This document shows positions 46,308 through 59,300 of a DNA stretch of 64,000 bases, piece by piece (the stretch's first letter is position 1; each line of letters begins with the position of its first letter). The notes under the pieces were generated by a model. The model was not told the DNA's origin. It saw only the letters and a program-made list of their open reading frames with translations, and ran no database searches. The stretch is from Casuarius casuarius. Its lineage: Eukaryota > Chordata > Aves > Casuariiformes > Casuariidae. The position numbers and the translations under genes are program-made. The stretch covers positions 4,865,652-4,929,651 of the forward strand of contig PTFA01000011.1 in NCBI GenBank assembly GCA_003342895.1, read 5' to 3'.

Positions 46308-46337
46308 AGGATAACTTTGAAGTTATCCTTCAAAGTT
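46308..46337. repeat. Two overlapping, mutually exclusive inverted repeats
   Basis: AGGATAACTT (46308-46317) pairs with AAGTTATCCT (46320-46329) across a 2-bp loop. AACTTTGA (46313-46320) also pairs exactly with TCAAAGTT (46330-46337). The shared bases mean only one hairpin can form at a time. Function unknown; could be chance or a small local inversion-duplication. Confidence 0.8.
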
Positions 46338-49300
46338 GAGTGTAAAATTTTGTTTTTGTATTGCTTTAGTTCTGTTACCCATAGGTCTAATTAATAGTCC
46401 TGTTTGAGAGGAATGGATGACCTGCCACTGCAAATGGAGGAAACATTTTACTTTCGAGTGTACACATTTCAGAACAGACCATGGAACACTGCTGTATTTA
46501 TCCCAATAATCTTGCTTTTCCCTAGTTTAATTAAAAACAACTGGTCAGACTGGCATTTCTAATATTATACATGCAACAGAATACAGCATCTTTATTCTGC
46601 ATCCTGTTGGTTTTCATGGGACTTTTCATTTCCTACAAAATGTGTCTGTTATTGTTGGTAATGGCTCCATTTATCTTGAATGCTCCTGTATGGAGGAATA
46701 GAATTTGGATTTGTATAACAGAAGGTAAAAAATCTAATTTAGGGAAATATTTTAAAGTGTTGTGGTGTGTATTGAAAAAACCATCCCACACCTAAAATGA
46801 CAAATGCTGGTATAGGACATATCAGCACTCTGCTGTCATAATGCAATATGTTGCATGACATTATTGAATATCCAGGTTTGCTAGTGAGGAACGGAAAGAA
46901 AAATAGAATTGTTGCTTCGTACCTTGGAGATGAATGTAATCATCATGAAATTCATTCAAGTGATAATACCTAAAATTATCCCCATATTTTCCACTGTAAG
47001 ATGTGGTTTTGGACTGCTTGTAGCTTTGCAAAAACCAAATTTTCATGCTGAATCTTTGCCTCAGGATGAATTGTAGTGGGATGAATTAGAATGGCTGGGC
47101 TGTTGCAGGGAAGGAGGGAGGGGGATGGGAACTGTCAGTGATGAAGAAGACTCACAGTCATCCTGATATGAAGGATGTATCTTCTTGGGAAAGTGCTGAG
47201 GGCAGACCTGTGTGAAGAGAGAAAGTGGTGGAGAGGAGGGCAGGTACTTGTTAGAGTACTCGTTCTGTGACACTGGAAAACAATCCCGGCACCCACCATC
47301 TCTATGTTTTTTCCCATCTGCCAAAAGCTGTGGCACCCACTGACAAAATGTGCACTTCGTCTTCTGTTAGTAGCTGGCCCAGAGATATTAACAACTTAAA
47401 GTGCTTTCTTGTGCTCTGTTAGCTCAGTGAAAGGAGCCTGTGGTAATGATCTGAGGATATTGAGCCAGTGTGTCAAGATAATGATAGGTGATGGATGTTG
47501 CAGAGGGTTTCTTTCATGTTGTTTTTGGAGGGAAGAAGATTCTGCAAAATGACTACACTGAGAGAAAACAGCAGGTGTAAGGTTGCTTGTGCAGCCTTAA
47601 GACAGTGTATGAGTCAAAATTTTATAGAGAAGGAAGTTGTTTATCAGAATTCTGCCTCATTTGTTACCAAGTAAAGCATATGTAATAAATGAGATAAGAA
47701 AAGAGAGATTTCAGGATTAGGCATTTGCCTCTGGTCCTAACAAAATGAATTTTATCCCTCTTTCTTCCCTAATATCATGTAAGAACTCTCTGAAATCAGT
47801 TAAGCAAAGCTCTTCTCCTCTGTGTATTCTGCACTGCTTGACTTGTGGGAGCCTGTGTTTGATTTGCAGAAGTGATAAGTGCTTTGAATAACTGACATCC
47901 ATGAGGTGGCTTCTCTAGGTAAAAATAGTGCTGCACAGTGCTGAAATCCCTGGAAAATAAGGCTACACTCTCCTCAAGCTGGGATCCTACAATTACAAGA
48001 TGCTGGTGACAATTTTTTTGTTTCTATCTTCAAAGGGAGAGCAACGCAACAGCCTTACAAGGGTTTGGGGAAGATGTATTCACTACTTGTGTCTGAAGAG
48101 GTCTATGCTGATGAGCACCCCTGAAAAAAGCCAGGAGAAAGGGAGCAATTCTAATGCATGATAAATGAGGCACAGAGATTGAAAAATTAGTCAGGGAAAA
48201 GAAAAGTATCTGCCCGCTCAGTGGGCATGGTTCCTTTGACCAATAAGTGTGGCAGAGTCCCATGGAAAAAATAACAAAGGATGGTCCAGCGAAAGACTGT
48301 ACGACAAAGCCTGTCACAAAGGATCTTTATTGCATGCTCTGCATGTACGCATATGCATACAAACCAAGACTTACCTTCCCAAATAAGTCTAAAAAAGTTG
48401 CCTGTGCATGGCTTGCTGTACCGGTGCGTTTTTGCAAAGTGATGATTTTTTTACTAGTCAAGTAGCAAAACCTTAATATGTAAAAAGCTACTGTGCTAAG
48501 ATTAGGACGATGAAATTTGCAAGAAATATTTTCACTCTCAACGGATTCCTTTCGGAATCTTCACTTTGGGTGTTCAGAGTTGTTTATTTTATATTTCTGA
48601 GCAACAGGAACCTTCTTTGTTCAGTGTCAAAGAATAAATTAAGTTGTCTTTTTAATCAAGAGATCATTCTGAAGATGTTCTAATGACCTTGCATCTACAA
48701 ATATCAGCCTGCTAGTTTAGATAAACTTCTTGAATGCTATTGCTTGTAGTTATACTTATTGATGGAAGTTTATGGTTTAAATTGGAACTTCACTGTATCT
48801 AAAATGTATTTTTAAAAGTCTCCTTTTCTTATAATTTACAAGCATAGATGTTAATATCCTATTATATGATATTACTATTATGTTATTAAGGATCCTGGGA
48901 AAAAAACTAATTTGATTCAGAAGGGACATGTATTATTTTTATTTAACTAGTGGGCTACTATTTATAAACTCTATTGAAACTTATCTGAGAAACACAATTG
49001 TTCTGTTTAATTCTATCTTACCCACAGACGTGATGGATGCTGCTTGCCTTTATCATCGTTACACATCAGCTGCAGGGGAGAGCCCTTCCTCTGAGCTTTG
49101 TGTTGCATTTCTAATACTCTCTAATACGCCTTTCCCAAACTCTGGCCACAAAGAGCAATATATAAAAGCAGCTTCTGTCATTCTCTCCTGGATAGGAGAC
49201 TTATCAAAAGCTTTGGCAGGCTGTGAACTGTTATGTCTCATACAGCCTATTCTGCCATGTTTTCGCTCACTCGCTCTCTTCCCTTTTGCCCTTTTCTCTT

Positions 49301-50330
49301 GAGGATATGCTGCCTTTGCACATTGTCTCTTTGCTTCATGTTCTACTCCAGGGCTTTGATCCTCTTATTATCAATACCATGCACATACTGAAATTGGCTC
49401 CCTTTCAGCATGAGCCAATTTCTGACAGGAAACCCAAATACAGAAGCCAGGACAGTTTATGCCAGAGTCTGCTCCAGCCACGAGGTGACACCATGTTTGG
49501 TCCCCTCCCACAGTAGCCCAGCAGATTGTGCATACTCAAATTCTTTATGTACTCTCATGATATACCACAGTCGTGTAACAGGAGCATCAGGGTCACAGTA
49601 TAAAAACAGTACTCTGGCATGCTGTGATGTGGCTTTTCACATTCCTAACTTTTACCTAAAAAACAAGACAAGAATAATATATAGCTACATACTGATGCCA
49701 CAAGGGCTAATAGCCTGAAGGAGAATATCCAAGAGGGCATATAGGCTCAAACCAAAGATTGCTTTGACCCTGGATTGTAGCTCCAGCAACACCAGTACAA
49801 AAAAAATCTCAAAGAAACTAGTGCTGCAAGTGCTAAGCTTGGCACTGTTTACAGTGATGCCTGCATTGAAGTAGGAAGGAGCACAGTTCATGGCAGTGAC
49901 TCCGTGGGAAGCACACAGGAGATCGATCCATTGCTCAGACCTGCAGAGCTTGTTGACTTCAGCTCTTGTGCTGACTGTGGATCTATGAGTAAAATGAGTT
50001 GCCATGATTAACTGTGCCTTCTTAAAGCATCAACTTATTTTAGCTGTTGACCTGCAAGCAATTATCACCATGGCTATCTTTGTGTCAGTTTTCGGCCCTG
50101 ACAAATAAATGGATGATAAGAACTAAGGGGCAGAAGAGTGCGCGAAAGTGTATGCTTAGGGAAAAGCATAAGAATGAAGGAAGTGCAGCTAACACTTTCC
50201 TCAAGAACTGTCCCAGTCCACAACATCTTCTNCTGCCCTGTCAGGAACCTCCTGAGTCGGGATGGCCTCTGGCCATGCAACAATCTTCCATGGATTTCTT
50301 TCCATGAATGTAGTCAGTTATCACCAAACT

Positions 50331-50353
50331 GTGTGTGCGTGTGCGTGTGCGTG
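50331..50353. repeat. (GTGTGC)n hexamer repeat
   Basis: GTGTGTGCGTGTGCGTGTGC followed by GTG; about three and a half units, with three CpG. Confidence 0.9.
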
Positions 50354-51354
50354 GACCACTATGCTCCAAAGGATACTAGCTCTGAGCAGTGTTGGGTACA
50401 AGACCAGTTTGCTGGAGCCAGGCTTTTTTCCCTGGTGTGCTCCGCAGAGACAGTTTAGAGGTAGCTTCAGGTGCCTATTCTACAACTGTAACGTTTTCTT
50501 TTTCAAGATGAAAGATGTTAACTCATTCTGTGTGGAAAATGACGTATTGCCCTGTAGAATATCTTAAATTAGAATGCGGATTCCTGCTGTCCCTTAAGGG
50601 GCCTCCATGTTAATTTGCACATCAGCCTCTACTGGCATTTTTTGACTGAGGTCATGCATTTCCTACCCCTGTAGAAGTTCAAAGCATTTGCCTTTGGTTT
50701 TCACATGCTAGTAAAGACTGGCTTATCATCCCTGCTCTTACACTCTTACTAATGTACTTGATTTTGTAAAGGAAAAAGCACAGGGAAAGCAAGGTCATGA
50801 CTGTTAGTGCTCCAAATCAAAACAGAATTTCAAATCAAGATGGAGATTGTCTTTGTCACACTTTCCTTTAAAAGCAATGCTAACTCTGTTTCATTAGTGA
50901 AAATTACCTCTGTGACTATCAGGAATAAGAAAATAATTATTACAAAGATGTTAACAAGAGCACTTCTGACATGTGCATGGCTTTGCACTGAGATGTTTAA
51001 AGGGTACTTCACATTTATCTTAATTATGGTTCTAAACTTGTAAAATGATGAAAAATAGTATTTCTCTTTAGTAGGAGTGGGTGGTGCTATCTATTAACAT
51101 AAGCTTGAAGTCAAACAGTAGCATTTAATGTCTATTTATAAGTGAAACACTAACAAGCAGATGAGGAGTGAATGTAGGTCAGAGAAGTGGATTAAAGAAA
51201 ACTGTAATAATAACAACTGGCTACATGGGTTGGTTAAGATGCTACTGATACCAAGGGAAGCGGATCAGAAAAATAACTTGCTGTCTAAGTAAACTGTGCG
51301 TTTTCACAGCAGAACAAAACAGCAAACATTATGATTGTGCTTCACAGCTCTGTG

Positions 51355-51367
51355 CCCCCCCCCCCCC
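51355..51367. repeat. C13 homopolymer
   Basis: Thirteen consecutive C in TGTGCCC...CCGAG. Confidence 0.92.
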
Positions 51368-53034
51368 GAGAAGCTCTGTATTTCATCTCAGAGACATCCT
51401 GCAATACGTAATGTACTTATTATACAAATAGCTACCACTTATCCTTCATAATAACGCTTTCAAGGCATACCTGACTGAACTGTAAAAAAAAACATCTGGC
51501 CAAGTGCCTTTTTGATATGCACAGACACAAGTTCACAAAGCACCATAGACTGTTTCCATAAACTACAATTTAACTGTCAAGATTTAATTAAGAAATAAAT
51601 CTGAGCCTTGGGAATAAACAGTATATTCTGGGTGTTGGACAGGCAGGCTGTCTGGCATGGCAGGGGCTTAAAAATTTCCACAGTGACATACAGTTGTCCT
51701 TCCAACAGTGAACAGTGTAAGGATGGCTTAAAAAAATTAAATCAGCCAAAACAAAAACCATTCACTTTACATATAATGCACATAGTGATCGTTTTACATC
51801 ATTCCCGTTCTTATCACCATCAGACAAATTATGTGTTTGTTTTTTGATTATATGAAGCTGAATATTGCAGTCTAGAAAATCCTGGGAAAAGGACACAGAT
51901 TTTACGGCACTATAAAATCACCATTTTCCTGTACACTTTTCTGATATTGTAAAAATTGCACACCTCTTATGTTACAATCTCATTATAAGTGCAGAGAAAG
52001 AGAGGCAGCNACAAGAAATTATATTATGATTATTACATCCACAGCAAATACATAACAGGATTTATCTGATACAAGGCTGTTTTTACTGGAGAAGGAAATT
52101 GTCTGAGAGGCAGCAGGAGAGAAAGAGAAAGTCTATTTTTAAAAAGAGAAGGTTTATTTTTAATTGTAGTGCTCTAAAATAATATGCATATAAAGGTTTG
52201 TGTATATATATGTATTATTAATAAGTTTTGAAATAAATTACTGAAGCTGACAGAAATGTCTGTAAAACTGGGAAATAGTGAAGCTAAAAGAAAGCATGAC
52301 ATCATTCTTGGACACAAACTAATATGATTTAAGAAAAGTTTCTGCCGTAAACCTAATGTGTTAAAACTAATCAGTATTTACTGTATTGTCCCTNAAAATA
52401 GTAAGGAGGGTTCATTATCCTTTTCAATAATGCAAAGCTAATTTTAGCTGTTAAAAATTTAGAGTCAAAGACCTATAAAAGAGTATCTCTCCCGAGTAAA
52501 ATCTAATGGGACACTTAATTTCTTTCTGTCCTATTACTTCCAAAGAAACTGTTTTGAAGCAAATAATGAGTTCATGCGAGTGCTAGACTTCTGACCTGGT
52601 CAGAAGTTGTGATGGACTTACACTTAAAATATTAAAAATGTATTTTATGTATAACTTCCAAGATTGTAACTGTACTGGCTGGTTCCAGATGTTTATCACA
52701 GGAAAGAAGAATCATAAACTTGGATAAAGTTTATGAATTTTAATTTCCACTACTGATTGGGTTATTTGAAGATAAGCAAATTCATTTAGAACTGTTTAGT
52801 GATGAAATGCAGAAGCAAAATGCTCTCCTCTAGTTTTCTCACTCAATATACTGTGTTCTGAGGTGATGGGGCAAAAGTAACTAATTCTTGCTTTGGCTAT
52901 GGAAGATAAATTACAGAGAAATTCCCCTGGAAGCAGTGGAAGTATCTGCAAGCATATCATTAATAACAAAGGACAGGTTGCATGTCCTATTACAGAATTC
53001 ATGAGATGCTGGCTATAAAGTTATTGAAACTGCA

Positions 53035-53250
53035 GTATTCATTGCCACAGGATGTTGTAGCAGTCAAGAATATAAATGGATTGAAAAAGGATGGTGGTAT
53101 TCTTATAGATAAAGCTGCAACACTGCTATTGAATGTGATGGCTCTATACGTAACCTCCAGCTCAGGAATTTTTGAGCCATTTTGATTAGGACAGTTCTCT
53201 AGGACTGTGTTTAGAGACTGCCACAAAGGTCTGACCCAGTATAGGCATGT
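53035..53250 (+). mobile_element. Ancient CR1-family (L3-like / turtle-type) 3' tail
   Basis: The left part reads CATTGCCACAGGATGTTGTA, CAGTCAAGAATATAAATGG and ATTGAAAAAGGATGG. The right end reads CAAAGGTCTGACCCAGTATA followed by GGCATGTTAG. Both blocks, in this order, are signatures of the 3' end of an old CR1 lineage abundant in turtles and crocodilians. There it reads 'cattgccacaggatgttgttgaggccaa...tataaatgg...' and ends '...ggtctgacccagtatgg'. The middle has diverged beyond recognition. It is distinct from the two avian-type CR1 fragments. Confidence 0.7.
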
Positions 53251-53870
53251 TAGTTGTGTGTCACTGAAAAGAGTCTGTACAGGAACATGGAAGACCTTAT
53301 TTCTGTCGGTTCCTAGCAGTGAAATATAAAGGACTTACTTAACAGAGATAGATAGTGTTATACTCAGCGTAGTGGGATCCTTGTATTCAAGCTAAAAAGA
53401 TTTTGCCAGATAGTTAGTAGACTGAAGCTTTTAGCCTTGGAGAACCAGGCTGAAACATCTTCCTCTGTCTCGTTGAATTATTCTGCAACAAACAAATGGT
53501 ATGGCTTGGGATGATGAAAGACTGAATCTAGCAGCATTTTCTAAATTATGAAAACGAAAAGCATAGCTGCAGTTGAGAACTCAAGTATCACCTGCAAATT
53601 GTAATCACACAACTGTGACAAACGTAGCAGTTTCCCACTTAGTGATTATTTCTGCAGTGTGGTTAGCCAGATGCCTCTGTCATTTCCATTCATCAGCATC
53701 ACCATTTGTTTCCCTTGCCTCTGGTTTAAACTTTACCTTTCCTTGGTTGAGAATAAGTGAGAGGGAGAATCACTGTGAATTTTATAGGATAACAGTGCGA
53801 TGCTGGAACTCATACCATACGGGGATACAAAGGCTGTCACTTAACATCAGTCACTTTTTGTGTGCCTTCT

Positions 53871-53886
53871 AATGAATGAATGAATA
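53871..53886. repeat. (AATG)4 tetranucleotide run
   Basis: AATGAATGAATGAATAA; short microsatellite. Confidence 0.85.
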
Positions 53887-53933
53887 ACAGAATGAGAAGT
53901 CAACACACCTCTCACAAGGACACAGGGGTCAAC

Positions 53934-53980
53934 TTAGCCTGGTTACCAAGTTAGTTAGGCTAACCAGGTTAGCCTGGTAC
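53934..53980. repeat. Compact cluster of direct and inverted repeats
   Basis: TAGCCTGGT occurs twice in direct orientation (about 53935 and 53970). CCTGGTTA at 53938 is complementary to TAACCAGG at 53961, and CTAACCAGGTTAG (53960-53972) is itself a palindrome around a central A. This may be a small duplication with inversion. Confidence 0.75.
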
Positions 53981-54827
53981 TTTAGTCAAGTTCAAGATGT
54001 AAAAAGTCTCTAGTTAGCTTTGACTTCCTTAGGTTTTCTTCTATATGCTGTGCATTTTCATAATTAGAACTTAAGATAAGCTGAGGAACATGGATTTTCC
54101 TCTATTTTCCTTTCCCCCAAATTAATAATTTTCCCTTTTGTAGAATAAACTGCTAAACTGTGGCACTATCTCTTTCTATTATTTCAATATTGAAGGTATC
54201 AGGAAACGTGTTTCTCCAATATTTTGCAGGTTAAAAGGATAATTTGTTTAAAATAGGTAGGGCTATATGCTATAATTCTGATAGTAAACCCAAGGGTACA
54301 TAGCCCAACTGCAAGTGACTGTAATCCAGCTACCTAGAATTGGCAACAGCAACGATGAGCCCAGAGCCCAAACACGAACTCTCACCTGGCCTTGCTCTCT
54401 TTTCCAGACACTGCAAGTAAAGTGAGGAGAGCATGGGATTCCTTCAAATCCATGCTGTAGATATCTACAAAGTTTTTTTCTGTGCTTTGGATGGGGACAG
54501 AAGCTGATGAAGGTGCAGAGCTGATATTCTTGCTGGAAGGAAATCTTTCCTATCTCCTGGTCATTGTTTTTCAAAATCTCGGCAGAATAGGTCATAAATG
54601 AGGACTACTATTTGATTTATTCCAGACAGTTTGCTAGCACCTTGAAAAGTAATTCTACTTTCCTACACATCCCCTAGGTCTCTGCTAAGTCTAATTATCA
54701 TTGCAATTGGAAAAATCTGTCAGAACTACTAGGATAGAAGGACAAGGGAAAGCTGGAAAGGCTGGGAAACAGATATGTCTGTGGGGAATAAGTTCCCATC
54801 CTGGTGGTCAGAGGTCTGAAGTGAGAC

Positions 54828-54838
54828 AAAAAAAAAAA
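54828..54838. repeat. A11 homopolymer
   Basis: Eleven consecutive A after GTGAGAC. Confidence 0.9.
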
Positions 54839-56345
54839 GAGAAAATCCAGTGGGGACAGGGATGGAAAAGGGATTTTAAATTGATCAGTCCCCTACCAGC
54901 ACAGTCAACTGCTGAGGTATAACAGTTACTTGGGTAGTTTTGCATATGCAGTTTTAAACCTGCTCATCATGCCAGCAGCCACTGAGCTTCTCTTCTGGTT
55001 TTTGCCTTTAATGCAAATGCAGGCTGAAGCCATAGCTTGCTGTCAGCAAAGGCTATGCTGCTCTACCTGCTTTTCACACTGAAATGAGGTTGTTCTTAGT
55101 AAACACCATCAGCCATCCTGTTTCCAAAGGGATCGGAGCCACACTGCTTAGTCAGCTTCAAGTCATTACATATGGCCCAGGGACCCCTGGCTAATGGAAG
55201 ATATGTATGAGATCAAACAGTTGCTTGCCAAAAAATTTCAGGGATGCAAGTTTACAGCTTAAGGTGCATTTGACAGAAGGCAGGTGTAAACTATTAAATT
55301 CCCATGTAAGTGCATTTCAGTTGCCTGGCATAACTAAACGAGTTTCTAAAGGATTTTAGTTAAACTGGTACAGTTTGTCTGGGACCACAGTTATTTTCAC
55401 AAATATTTTTGTGAATAGCCTTCATTTTGCCTAAAAGCTCTCTTCAGAAAGGATCATTTGCTACTCTACGTTCTGTACAAGATGGGTTTCTGTGCACTAC
55501 TGTAATAACACAATTAAGAACAAATAACCACTCCAGGATAATTCTATACAATGTAGTGCATAGACCTTCATATTTCTGCTCTTGTTCCTCAGATATAATC
55601 ATGGTTTATGCAGTGTAGCAATTCATTAAGCTATTGGATAGAATCGCTTAGTTACAGGGGCATGCTGAGAGTTAGATTCTATTTATTACGTACGTCTGTA
55701 GACTCCAAATCATACATCCATTTTCTCCCTTTGAAACAGAAATTGCAGATTTTCAAGGTTTGGGTTCATGTTTGTGCTTTTTGAAAGCAGCAAGGGAAAA
55801 AGACAAATCCTGAAATGGCAACATGTCTTGTGAGCAAGGGCAGAAAAACTGTGAAATCTTTTCTTTTCATGGATTAGTTCAAAATCCATCTGCCTAAGCA
55901 GAACGTCAGCATCTTGCATCAGCGTTGTTGCTAAANGGTCAGTTTCTGTTATTTTAACTCTCTGCTGTAATCCACACCAGGTTTCTCAGCTGCTTCTTTA
56001 TTTTATATAATGGATTGGTGCAACAACTGCTAATTATTGAAATCAGCAAATTATTTTTTGGAGACAGTGATCAAGATAACTGAAAGCAAGGGGGGTTGAA
56101 TATGGGTTTAATGTCTCTTCAGGATCAAATATAGCATTGTTGTAAGTTTCAGTTTCCTTTTTGTAAATTACAATAACAAAAATGTAAACTGCCTAGTGAT
56201 ACAATTTGTTTTAATCATAATACATGATTATATTTGAAGCACACAGATTCTGTTTTGTTAGTTTTTTCTATCCTGCTGCTAGTGCTTTTGACACGGTTGA
56301 AGGGATAATGTGTCTGATTCCCCAGCAGCATGAATATTTGTAATT

Positions 56346-56360
56346 AAAAAAAAAAAAAAA
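56346..56360. repeat. A15 homopolymer
   Basis: Fifteen A after TGTAATT, followed by GCCCCC. Possibly the tail of a retroposed sequence, but the flanks are not recognisable. Confidence 0.9.
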
Positions 56361-59300
56361 GCCCCCTTCCAAAATGATGGAAATACTATACACCCTTNCA
56401 ACTGTCCTCGGAAAACTGGACAATTTTTGCCTGGTCAAGTAAATGGCAAGCCCCTTTATGATCTTAACAAGTAGAAAATTAAATCTTTATTTCCATTTGG
56501 TGTAGGAGTAGGCAGAGATCTAATTAAGATTGTATGACAATCCCCATTCTAAAGTCCTGTTTTCAGGGCTATTTCAGTACTGTTTGCTAACCTGAACCAG
56601 CTGGTGGACTTTTTCAGTCTGCCTTGGGTTATTTTTTCTTAAAGTGGGAATAGAAGGGAGAAACATTTCTTGGAAATAGATTTTAGTCATTTTTCCAGGA
56701 GCCATTTTTCCAGAAGCAGCCATTGAAAAGTTAAATCATCTTTATAATTGTTTTTACTCATACAAAGCATTTGTGAATATTCGTATTCATTGAGGAATTC
56801 TAATAGGCTTTGAAATGGAATAATCCTGCTGGTAAAAGGCACAACCTTAACATCTTTGTGAAAGCTCATTAAAACTTGAATGTCTGAAAAAAAATCACAA
56901 CATAAACAGGCTTAGCAGAGACTTGATAGATTTTAGAAAATAAATTCTGCAGACTGTCAGTGCTAAGTTGCTCTTTACTCACAACAAAAATACAAGGCAG
57001 TGCATTTTATTCAGTCCTCCCATCTGCAGATCATCAGCAGTCTCTTAGGTGCTGCATCATCTCTAGTTTGTCAACAGTGTGACTCTCAAGTATCCTGCTT
57101 TGTCAAACAACACTATATTAGCAGATTAATCATTAAGAGCTGCTAGCGGTTACAGTTATACTGAGAAACTGGTATGATTTGGAATAAGTAATATTTTCAA
57201 TTGCCTGTCATGCATTTTTCCACTATGGAGGTATTGATCTTTCTTTCCAAGGACCTAAAAGATGCCAGGGGAGAAATTTCTAATGCTAGACCCACTCTTT
57301 CAGGACAGCACTTAGATATAAGCTTTGTTTTTATGGTTTATAGCCCTTAGCTGTCATGAGAGATGAGGCTTACATCAACAGAGACCTTTTTAAAAACAGC
57401 TACTGTAAGGACTCTGGAAGTATACAACAGGTATTTTGAGATATCACCCAGAAAAACACATGAATTTCTTACTTCCCTAAGTAAAGTTTACCAGTTTTCC
57501 TTCAACAGATAATGTTATCTATTCCCAGGCACTGGAGAGATAGCAAAAGTTATTTCCATATGTTGATTTGGTCTATGCATTTAAACTTTGGGTTGTTTTT
57601 TACATTTTCACACTATGTTTCTTAGGAACCATAGTTCTTCCTGGAGTTACCCACTCCAACTAGGTGAGGAAGTTCCCTGGAGGAGTTTCTGTCCAGGGAA
57701 ATAAACCTCTTGAATTCTCTAAACATTCCAGCGACCATTGGTGATTTTCATCTCATCTCCTTTTAGGTGTCTGCAACATGATACTTTTATCTGTGGTAGA
57801 CAGGCACCCTTTGGCACCTTAAGCACTCTTTGAGGACAAAGAAGAAGAAGTGAAGTAAATACTGAGGTGAGATTCTGATGACCTATTTTAGACATGGGCT
57901 GTTGAACCAGATGACTCACATCCTGCAAGTGGGGAGTGTTTCTCTCCCTTTCTGAGAAAGGAAGCCTGGAGTGATTGGCTCAGGTACCCATATCTATCTT
58001 TGGTCAGGTGAATCCTACCCTAAATTTGCAGCTGTCAACTGTCTAAGCTTTGACTGAGAATGATAAGAGATTTCTTATAACTTTCTATTGGGAAATTTGT
58101 AAGCATTATTCAGTTAGTCAGCAGGAATAGATTCTGATTTAGAAGAGTTGTGATGTATCTTAAGAATCCAACATTGGAGGTGTTATAGAAAAGAAGAGAG
58201 ATTTCTATTCTCTGAAGTAGAGTACAGTGCAACAGAAAAGATCTGTCTTAAAATTTCTTAGGCCCTGAGTAAAATCCCAAATTCGAGTGGTTGTCTGCTG
58301 ACCCTTTCAGATGGGAATCTGCTGAGCACTGCTCTACCAACCCTATCTGCAAGAGCAGATTTTAGTTTAATTCAACTAACTATGCTTAGGTGATGACACT
58401 ATCATATCTACATTGGACAAAAACTTATCAAACATAGCAATAATTACCCTTATTTTTGGAAACACATTTTAAAAATCTGAGCAATTTTCCCCCCAATTAT
58501 TATAAGCGTACATATTTTACAAAAACAGCAGTAACTTACCTAATTTACCTTCCCTCAACTCAAGTTTAAATGACCCTATTCATTCGCAGCTAAAATTATC
58601 CTCCCTGGAGTTCACTGACTTCAGTAGAATTATTACTTGCATGATTTCAGCTGATAGAGCGTACTTCAGCTTTAACCTAGAGCAATAATCTGTTTCTTGC
58701 ACTACATGATAAAGAAGCAATTGGCAAAGGTCAGCTTTTCAGATGTCTTGTAGAAATGTCATTAAGTATAATCTTCTGAAGGGTTCTTTTCTTCCTCCTC
58801 AGGACTGTACCAAACACACGAAATTTCTGATTGAAGTGTATCATCTCAGAGACTTTGTTAGCTTCAAGTTAGAATGTTCCAGTATGATGAAAATAATCTC
58901 AAAGTCAAATTTAACAGGTAGAAATTTGATAAAACTCTTTAAATGAACTATGTATTGCATGAAAGGAAAATAATTTCTAAATTATCAGTCCTTCCAAATG
59001 TAGCAAAGACTGTTAAGCTTTGAACGTATATCAGGGAAAGTCCTAAATACTTGAAGAAAAGATGGTCTGTTCATGCTATTATTTTATATTAAAGGAGGCA
59101 AATAATAGGTCAGAATGAAGCCCATCTGCAGGTAAGACCTATCTGCATTTCAGTTTTCCATTTCTAAAGCTTAACTTTGATGACTTCTTATTAAGCTGTC
59201 AGAAGACTAAAGATCAGTGTATATGTTAAAATAGTGCAAATACAGAAGTCAGTGAACAGGAACAGAGTAAAAACCAGGTGGCCAAGAATTTGGAATGGAC

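Larger units (their letters stand above)
45481..53034. other. Non-coding region
   Basis: No supported exon. Includes an overlapping hairpin pair near 46.3 kb, a hexamer repeat at 50.3 kb and a C13 run at 51.36 kb, listed separately. A short GAGGCACAGAGATTG stretch near 48165 hints at an L2 tail but is too brief to call. No n bases occur between 40561 and 50232. Confidence 0.6.

Noticed and set aside
48155..48200. GAGGCACAGAGATTG stretch suggestive of an L2 or MIR tail
   Set aside because: Only one short block matches; flanking blocks of the consensus are missing.
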